Shown here piece after piece: positions 6,796 through 13,856 of a stretch of DNA of 13,856 nt (position 1 is its first letter; each line of letters begins with the position of its first letter). The stretch covers positions 1-13,856 of the forward strand of contig JANYBE010000435.1 of NCBI GenBank assembly GCA_025360945.1, given 5' to 3'. The stretch is from Rhizobacter sp. (GTDB lineage Bacteria > Pseudomonadota > Gammaproteobacteria > Burkholderiales > Burkholderiaceae_C). The notes beneath the pieces are model-generated. The model was not told the DNA's origin and ran no database searches. It was given only the letters and a program-made list of their open reading frames with translations. The position numbers and the translations under genes were made by a program.

Positions 6796-7650
6796 ATGAA
6801 GCTTCGGTTCACCAAGATGCAGGGCGCGGGCAACGACTTCGTCGTTCTCGACGGCACACGGGCGCCGGTCGTGCTGAGTGACGCCCAAGTGCGCATGCTT
6901 GGCGACCGCCGCTACGGTGTCGGCGCCGACCAGATCCTGATGATCGCGCCCAGCCCGGCGCCGGGCGTGGATTTCGGCTACCGCATCTTCAACGGCGGCA
7001 GCGGCGACGAGGTCGAGCACTGTGGCAACGGCGCGCGCTGCTTCGTGCGATATGTGCGCGACAAGGGACTTTCGACCAAGCGCACGCTGCGCGTGCAGAC
7101 CGTCAACAACACGCTCGAGCTGCGGCTGCAAGACGACGACCGCGTCAGCGTCGACATGAACGCGCCGATCTTTAATCCGGCACAGGCCCCCTTTGATCCT
7201 TCGGGCCTGCAAGCGCGCGAGGTAAATGGCTTCGCGATGTGGCCGGTCTCTATTGCCGGCGAGCACATCGAACTCGCGGTGCTGTCAATGGGCAATCCGC
7301 ACGCGGTGCAACTTGTGGACGATGTAGATACCGCGCCGGTGACCACCGTCGGGGCGCTGATCGAAGGCCACCCGCGCTTCGCACGCCGTGTCAATGCCGG
7401 CTTCATGCAGATCGTCGATCGCGGCCACATCCGACTGCGCGTCTACGAGCGTGGCGCCGGCGAAACGCTGGCTTGCGGCACCGGCGCCTGCGCGGCTGTC
7501 GTCGCAGGCATCCGCCTCGGCTTGCTCGACGCGCTCGTCGATGTCGATGCGCGCGGCGGCCGCCTCACGATCGAATGGCAGGGCGGCGATAGCCATGTGC
7601 TGATGACCGGCCCGGCCGAAACCGTTTTCGAAGGAGAGATCGAGCTATGA
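6796..7650 (+). CDS. dapF: diaminopimelate epimerase
   Basis: Interconverts LL- and meso-diaminopimelate, the last epimerisation in the DAP pathway, supplying lysine and the peptidoglycan cross-linking residue; cytoplasmic and cofactor-independent. The 284-residue length is typical. Both catalytic cysteines are present: C76 in DEVEHCGNGARCF and C227 in LACGTGACAA. The N-terminal KMQGAGNDFVVLDG and SMGNPHAV are family signatures. ATG 6796 matches the usual N-terminus MKLRFTKMQGAGND. It is 42 bases after the acyltransferase gene with a possible promoter of its own, and heads the run dapF-DUF484-xerC, an order also found in E. coli (dapF-yigA-xerC) and many other proteobacteria. A good Shine-Dalgarno (AAGGAGAG, 7631-7638) sits inside its 3' end for the next gene. 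Confidence 0.98.
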   Translation: MKLRFTKMQGAGNDFVVLDGTRAPVVLSDAQVRMLGDRRYGVGADQILMIAPSPAPGVDFGYRIFNGGSGDEVEHCGNGARCFVRYVRDKGLSTKRTLRVQTVNNTLELRLQDDDRVSVDMNAPIFNPAQAPFDPSGLQAREVNGFAMWPVSIAGEHIELAVLSMGNPHAVQLVDDVDTAPVTTVGALIEGHPRFARRVNAGFMQIVDRGHIRLRVYERGAGETLACGTGACAAVVAGIRLGLLDALVDVDARGGRLTIEWQGGDSHVLMTGPAETVFEGEIEL

Positions 7651-7664
7651 GCAAGCAACCATGA
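7647..7664 (+). other. five-codon mini-ORF (MSKQP) bridging dapF and DUF484
   Basis: ATG at 7647 overlaps the dapF stop (ATGA) and is eight bases after AAGGAGAG, ideal spacing. It runs five codons and its TGA (7662-7664) overlaps the DUF484 ATG at 7661, again ATGA. The same Shine-Dalgarno is 22 bases from the DUF484 start. It could be a coupling device for reinitiation, or the old DUF484 start displaced by an indel. Confidence 0.4.
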
Positions 7665-8350
7665 GCGGCGTCCAGGGCATCACCGAGGCCGACATCGCCA
7701 ACTACCTGGCGAACACGCCGACGTTCTTCGAACGCCACGCCGAGCTGCTTGGCAGCGTGCAGCTGACCAGCCCGCATGGCCAGCGCGCGGTGTCCCTGCA
7801 GGAGCGCCAGATGGAGATGCTGCGCGACAAGATCCGCGGCCTCGAGGGCAAGATCATCGAGATGATCCGCTTTGGCCAGGACAACGTGAGCATCGCCGAC
7901 AAGCTGCACCGCTGGACTCGCGCGCTGATGGTCACCGCGCAACCGGGCGATCTGCCCGAGGTGCTGGTGCGCGAGCTGATGCACCACTACATGATTCCGC
8001 AATCAGGCATCCGCATCTGGGGCGCAGCACCGGCATTTGCTGCGCTGCCCTTCGCGCAGACGGTGAGCGACGACGTGAAGGTCTTCGCTGCCAGTCTGGC
8101 GCTGCCCTATTGCGGCGTGAACTCAGGCTTCGAGGCCGCGCTGTGGCTGGAAGAACCCGCGAGCGCGAAGTCGATGGCGCTGGTGCCGCTGCGCGCCGAG
8201 CTGGCCACGGCCGGCGCTACGTTCGGCATGCTGGTGCTGGCCTCGCCCGACCCGACGCGCTACACCGCCGAAATGGGCACCGAGTTCCTGGTGCGCATCG
8301 GCGAGATCGCCAGTGCCGCGCTCTCGCGCGTGCTGCCGGCGCGCGGCTGA
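7661..8350 (+). CDS. DUF484 family protein (YigA-like)
   Basis: A 229-residue cytoplasmic protein of the DUF484 family, whose role is not established. The N-terminal ITEADIANYLANTPTFFERHAELLGSV is the family signature (a short helical region ending in the FFxxHxxLL pattern). It is followed by a helical, coiled-coil-like stretch about residues 40-85 (SLQERQMEMLRDKIRGLEGK) and a C-terminal GAF-like domain (about 90-225). ATG 7661 is chosen since it gives the normal N-terminus. It lacks its own well-spaced Shine-Dalgarno and seems to depend on coupling through the mini-ORF at 7647. It ends five bases before xerC, and the dapF-DUF484-xerC order is widely conserved, which hints at a link to recombinase or chromosome functions but proves nothing. 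Confidence 0.9.
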   Translation: MSGVQGITEADIANYLANTPTFFERHAELLGSVQLTSPHGQRAVSLQERQMEMLRDKIRGLEGKIIEMIRFGQDNVSIADKLHRWTRALMVTAQPGDLPEVLVRELMHHYMIPQSGIRIWGAAPAFAALPFAQTVSDDVKVFAASLALPYCGVNSGFEAALWLEEPASAKSMALVPLRAELATAGATFGMLVLASPDPTRYTAEMGTEFLVRIGEIASAALSRVLPARG

Positions 8351-8355
8351 ACGCC

Positions 8356-9300
8356 ATGGTCGATGCGGCGCCAGGCACCGCAGGTGTCGACGCCGATATC
8401 CAGCGCCACCTCGTGCATTTGAAGGTCGAGCGCCGGCTTGCAGCGCGCACACTGGCGCTGTACGCCGAGGCCTTCGCGCGACTGCAATCCTTTGCCGCCG
8501 CACAGAAGCTGCTGCTGCGTGAGGTACAGATGCACCACGTGCGGAGCTGGGCCGCAGCGCTGCACGCCCAAGGCCTCGCACCGCGCAGCATCGCGCTCGT
8601 GCTGTCGGCTTGGCGCGGCCTGTACCGCTGGCTCGGCAACGACGGGCTGGTTGCGCTGAACCCGGTCGAGGGCGTGCGTGCGCCCAAGGCGCCGCAGCCG
8701 CTGCCGAAGGCGCTGTCGGTCGATCACGCGATGGCGCTGGCCGATGCCGCTCCGCACGCGGGCACCGACCCGGTGCTGGCGGCACGCGACCAGTGCATCG
8801 TCGAGCTGCTGTACGGCTGCGGCCTGCGTGTGGGCGAGCTGGTCGGGCTCGATCTGCGTGCCGGCGACGGTGGCTGGATCGACCCATCCGATGCCAGCGC
8901 CCACGTGATCGGCAAGGGCAGCAAACGCCGCAGCGTCCCGGTCGGCGCGGTCGCGCTAAAGGCTCTGCGCGCGTGGCTGGAGCTGCGCGCGGAGCTCGCG
9001 GGCAGTGATGAACAGGCGCTGCTCGTCGGCACGCGAGGCGCACGCATCAGCGCGGGCCAGGTGCGGGCGCGATTGAAGCTGCGCGCGCTGCAGGCCGGCT
9101 TGCCCACGCACGTGCATCCGCACATGCTGCGGCATTCGTTCGCGACCCACGTGCTGCAAAGCAGCGGCGATCTGCGCGCGGTGCAGGAGTTGCTCGGTCA
9201 CACCAACATCACGACCACGCAGGTCTACACCAAGCTCGATTTCGGGCACCTCTCGAAGGTCTACGACGCCGCGCATCCGCGTGCCAGACGCAAGCCTTAA
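8356..9300 (+). CDS. xerC: tyrosine recombinase XerC
   Basis: With XerD it resolves chromosome dimers at the dif site near the terminus; cytoplasmic, at the division septum. The 314-residue protein has an N-terminal SAM-like core-binding domain (about 10-105) and a C-terminal catalytic domain. Catalytic residues are all visible: R158 (GCGLRVGEL), K187 (VIGKGSKRR), H256 and R259 (HPHMLRHSFATH), H282 (LLGHTNI) and the nucleophile Y291 (TQVYTKLDF). ATG 8356 is five bases after the DUF484 stop; the frame is open further upstream but only as a shadow of DUF484. Position after dapF-DUF484 identifies it as XerC rather than XerD or a phage integrase. There is no integron- or phage-type context. Confidence 0.95.
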   Translation: MVDAAPGTAGVDADIQRHLVHLKVERRLAARTLALYAEAFARLQSFAAAQKLLLREVQMHHVRSWAAALHAQGLAPRSIALVLSAWRGLYRWLGNDGLVALNPVEGVRAPKAPQPLPKALSVDHAMALADAAPHAGTDPVLAARDQCIVELLYGCGLRVGELVGLDLRAGDGGWIDPSDASAHVIGKGSKRRSVPVGAVALKALRAWLELRAELAGSDEQALLVGTRGARISAGQVRARLKLRALQAGLPTHVHPHMLRHSFATHVLQSSGDLRAVQELLGHTNITTTQVYTKLDFGHLSKVYDAAHPRARRKP

Positions 9301-9313
9301 AGACCGCCAAGCC

Positions 9314-10484
<1,171 letters not shown>

Positions 10485-10495
<11 letters not shown>

Positions 10496-10958
10496 CCAGG
10501 GCGCCAGGCAAAGGCACGCGCGTCTCGTATTTGGCCCGGTGCACGATGAAGAAGGTCTTCACGTTGCGCACGTTCGCGTCCTGCGTGAACAGCCGTTGCA
10601 CCAGCGCGTGGTAGGCCGCCATGTCGGGCAGTTGCAGCACAAGAATCAGGTCGGGGCCCGGCGCGACGCGATAGCACTGTTGCACTTCCACCAGCGCCAC
10701 CGCGCGTGCCTCGAAGGCCTGCAAGTGTTCGGCGCCCTGCGCATCCAGGCTCACCTCGGCGAATGCCGTGAGCCCGGCACCCATCTTCTTTGCCGACAGG
10801 ATCGCCACCCTGCGCTCGATCACACCGGTCTCGGTAAGCCGCTTGACCCGACGCAGGCACGTCGCCGCTGAGGTGTGTGCAGCCGCCGCGAGATCCTGAT
10901 TGGAGAGCGACGCGTCGCCCTGGAGAATGTCGAGGATACGCAAGTCAGTCGCATCCAT
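10485..10958 (-). CDS. Lrp/AsnC family transcriptional regulator
   Basis: A 157-residue regulator: an N-terminal helix-turn-helix (MDATDLRILDILQ, then LSNQDLAAAAHTSAATCLRRVKRL, about residues 1-60) and a C-terminal RAM/AsnC ligand-binding domain (about 70-145), where amino acids usually bind. Members form dimers and higher assemblies and often regulate a neighbouring divergent gene or themselves. The start is ambiguous. ATG 10976 would add six residues, but a TATAAA at 10977-10982 on the minus strand would start transcription near 10970, so ATG 10958 is preferred; neither has a Shine-Dalgarno. It is divergent from glmS across an AT-rich, palindrome-bearing 138-base region. The ligand and regulon are unknown. 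Confidence 0.9.
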
Positions 10959-10968
10959 AGTGATGGAT
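10953..10968. promoter_or_regulatory. inverted repeat at the Lrp-type gene start
   Basis: ATCCAT-AGTG-ATGGAT is a perfect 6-bp inverted repeat covering the preferred start codon of the Lrp-type gene and the predicted transcription start. It could be an autoregulatory operator or an RNA hairpin at the initiation site. Short enough to be chance. Confidence 0.3.
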
Positions 10969-10976
10969 ATGGCCAT

Positions 10977-11114
10977 TTATAAAAAGTGTTTGGCTTAATA
11001 ATTCACTGATCACATATTGTGCAATATTAATTCGGTAATTGATAAATTTAGCAAACAAACGTCCACTCGACGTGCCTACGATTTGACTCTGTCCTGCTCA
11101 TCCCGGAAAACACC
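10977..11114. promoter_or_regulatory. AT-rich divergent regulatory region, Lrp-type gene / glmS
   Basis: This 138-base gap is strikingly AT-rich (especially 10977-11060) against GC-rich surroundings. For the Lrp-type gene a -10-like TATAAA lies at 10977-10982 (minus). For glmS a weak pair is TTGTGC (11017-11022) and GATAAA (11041-11046), 18 bases apart; TTGACT at 11083-11088 has no matching -10. There is no glmS ribozyme-like sequence, and none is expected outside Gram-positives. Palindromes are listed separately. Confidence 0.55.
11014..11027. promoter_or_regulatory. palindrome ATATTG-TG-CAATAT, candidate Lrp-family operator
   Basis: A perfect 6-bp inverted repeat with a 2-base centre. It overlaps another inverted repeat, CACA-TAT-TGTG (11011-11021), and is followed by ATTAATT-CGGT-AATTGAT (11026-11043), imperfect by one position. 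AT-rich palindromes of about 15 bases in the divergent region are the usual form of Lrp/AsnC sites. Binding is inferred. Confidence 0.45.
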
Positions 11115-13010
<1,896 letters not shown>

Positions 13011-13022
13011 CCGGCACGCTGA

Positions 13023-13856
13023 TCAGATCACCGCGAGCGCCTGATTCAGGTCAGCGCGCAGGTCTTCGAGGTCTTCGACGCCGACCGAAAGCCGCACCAG
13101 CGCGTCGCCAATTCCGAGCTTAGCGCGCGTCTCGGCGGGAATGGTCGCATGCGTCATGATCGCCGGGTGCTCGATCAAGCTCTCGACACCGCCCAGGCTC
13201 TCGGCCAGCGCAAAGATCTGAACTGCCTCGAGAAACCGCCGCGCACCGGCGAGGTCGGTGCGCAGGTCGAGCGAGATCATGCCGCCGAAGCCACCGCGCA
13301 TCTGACGCTTCGCGAGTTCGTGCTGCGGGTGCGATTCGAGCCCCGGGTAGTGCACACGCGCGACCTTCGGTTGCGCTTCGAGCCAACGCGCGAGATCGAG
13401 CGCACTCGCGACGTGACGCTGCATTCGCAACGCCAGCGTCTTGACCCCACGCAGTGCGAGAAAGCTGTCGAACGGGCTCGCGATCGCGCCGACCGAGTTC
13501 TGCAGGAAACCCAGGCGCTCGCGCAAGTCGTCGTGCCGCTCGTCCTTGCCGACCACCGCGATCCCGCCGATCACGTCCGAGTGTCCGTTCAGGTACTTGG
13601 TCACCGAGTGCACGACCACGTCGAAGCCCAATTCCAGCGGGCGCTGCACGTACGGGCTGGCGAAGGTGTTGTCCGCCACCGTGACGATGCCGCGCGCGCG
13701 GCAAATCTCCGCGATCGTGTGCAGATCGGCCAGGCGCAGCAGCGGGTTTGTCGGCGTCTCGACCCACACCAACTTCGTGTCGGGCCGAAGCGCTGCGAGC
13801 AGGTTCTCGGGGTCGGTCAGATCGACGTAGCTAAAGCGCAGGCCGGCGCTGCGCTG
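13023..13856 (-). CDS. Cys/Met metabolism PLP-dependent enzyme (cystathionine gamma-synthase/lyase-like), 5' partial
   Basis: A fold-type I PLP enzyme of the trans-sulfuration family. The visible part is 277 residues, with the frame open through the right edge (beginning QRSAGLRFSYVDLTDPENLL), so about a third of a normal 380-400-residue protein is missing at the N-terminus. Family features are VWVETPTNPLL, VADNTFASPYVQRPLELG (aspartate contacting the PLP ring nitrogen) and SVTKYLNGHSDVIGG (PLP-binding lysine). ESLGGVESLIEHPAIMTHA and LVRLSVGVEDLEDL near the C-terminus are typical of cystathionine gamma-synthase and gamma-lyase. Which of cystathionine gamma-synthase, gamma-lyase, beta-lyase or an O-acylhomoserine sulfhydrylase it is cannot be settled from this part. 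A link to methionine metabolism with the distant metK is thematic only. Confidence 0.9.
   Translation of the reverse strand, partial: QRSAGLRFSYVDLTDPENLLAALRPDTKLVWVETPTNPLLRLADLHTIAEICRARGIVTVADNTFASPYVQRPLELGFDVVVHSVTKYLNGHSDVIGGIAVVGKDERHDDLRERLGFLQNSVGAIASPFDSFLALRGVKTLALRMQRHVASALDLARWLEAQPKVARVHYPGLESHPQHELAKRQMRGGFGGMISLDLRTDLAGARRFLEAVQIFALAESLGGVESLIEHPAIMTHATIPAETRAKLGIGDALVRLSVGVEDLEDLRADLNQALAVI

Noticed and set aside
8356..9300. Tyrosine recombinase as a sign of a mobile element or integron
   Set aside because: It is in the conserved dapF-DUF484-xerC order with no attachment sites, cassettes or phage genes nearby; it is housekeeping XerC.
10977..11060. AT-rich island as a sign of horizontal transfer
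   Set aside because: Only the intergenic part is AT-rich; genes on both sides match the surrounding composition. A promoter/operator region explains it.
10977..11114. glmS ribozyme in the glmS leader
   Set aside because: The leader is too short and AT-rich and lacks the ribozyme core; that ribozyme belongs mainly to Gram-positive bacteria.
13011..13022. Bidirectional terminator between glmS and the PLP enzyme gene
   Set aside because: Only 12 bases separate the stops and no stem with a T-run can be drawn.

Overview
The window is a GC-rich stretch (about two thirds G+C by eye) of a bacterial chromosome, densely packed with housekeeping genes. The gene order (metK divergent from two tandem lipid A acyltransferase genes, then dapF, a DUF484 gene, xerC and an RlmI-type methyltransferase gene) and the protein sequences suggest a betaproteobacterium of the order Burkholderiales. 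The genus cannot be fixed from the sequence alone. I saw no phage, insertion sequence, CRISPR array, tRNA or rRNA, and no gene-free stretch longer than about 140 bases.

Layout. Positions 1-1975 (+): the 3' part of a HAD-family phosphatase gene, overlapping by ATGA a YbfB/YjiJ-type MFS transporter gene. Positions 1959-4862 (-): metK (S-adenosylmethionine synthetase), a GNAT acetyltransferase and a YcaQ/AlkX-type DNA glycosylase, all one way and convergent with the MFS gene. Positions 4863-4995: the metK leader and a divergent promoter region. Positions 4996-6753 (+): two lipid A late acyltransferases. Positions 6796-10495 (+): dapF, DUF484, xerC and rlmI, tightly spaced. Positions 10485-10958 (-): an Lrp/AsnC regulator. 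Positions 10977-11114: an AT-rich intergenic region with palindromes. Positions 11115-13010 (+): glmS. Positions 13023-13856 (-): a trans-sulfuration-type PLP enzyme running off the right edge.

The most interesting element is the metK leader. On the minus strand it begins about at the predicted transcription start. It can be folded by hand into a SAM-II-like H-type pseudoknot with a 6-bp P1, the conserved-looking CTTGC and GCTAAAG segments, and a P2 with an extra outer helix. Downstream is a 10-bp Watson-Crick hairpin that buries the metK Shine-Dalgarno sequence. A third pairing would compete with both. Together these make a complete hypothesis for SAM feedback on SAM synthetase translation in a betaproteobacterium, whereas SAM-II is known mainly from Alphaproteobacteria. 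This is a hand fold, not a covariance search.

Smaller points are two starts (lpxL, dapF) with -10-like boxes at leaderless spacing and no Shine-Dalgarno, a five-codon mini-ORF linking dapF to DUF484 by two ATGA overlaps, and palindromes between the Lrp-type gene and glmS. Functionally the region joins one-carbon and methionine metabolism (metK, the PLP enzyme), the envelope (lipid A acylation, diaminopimelate, glucosamine-6-phosphate), chromosome dimer resolution (xerC) and ribosome modification (rlmI).
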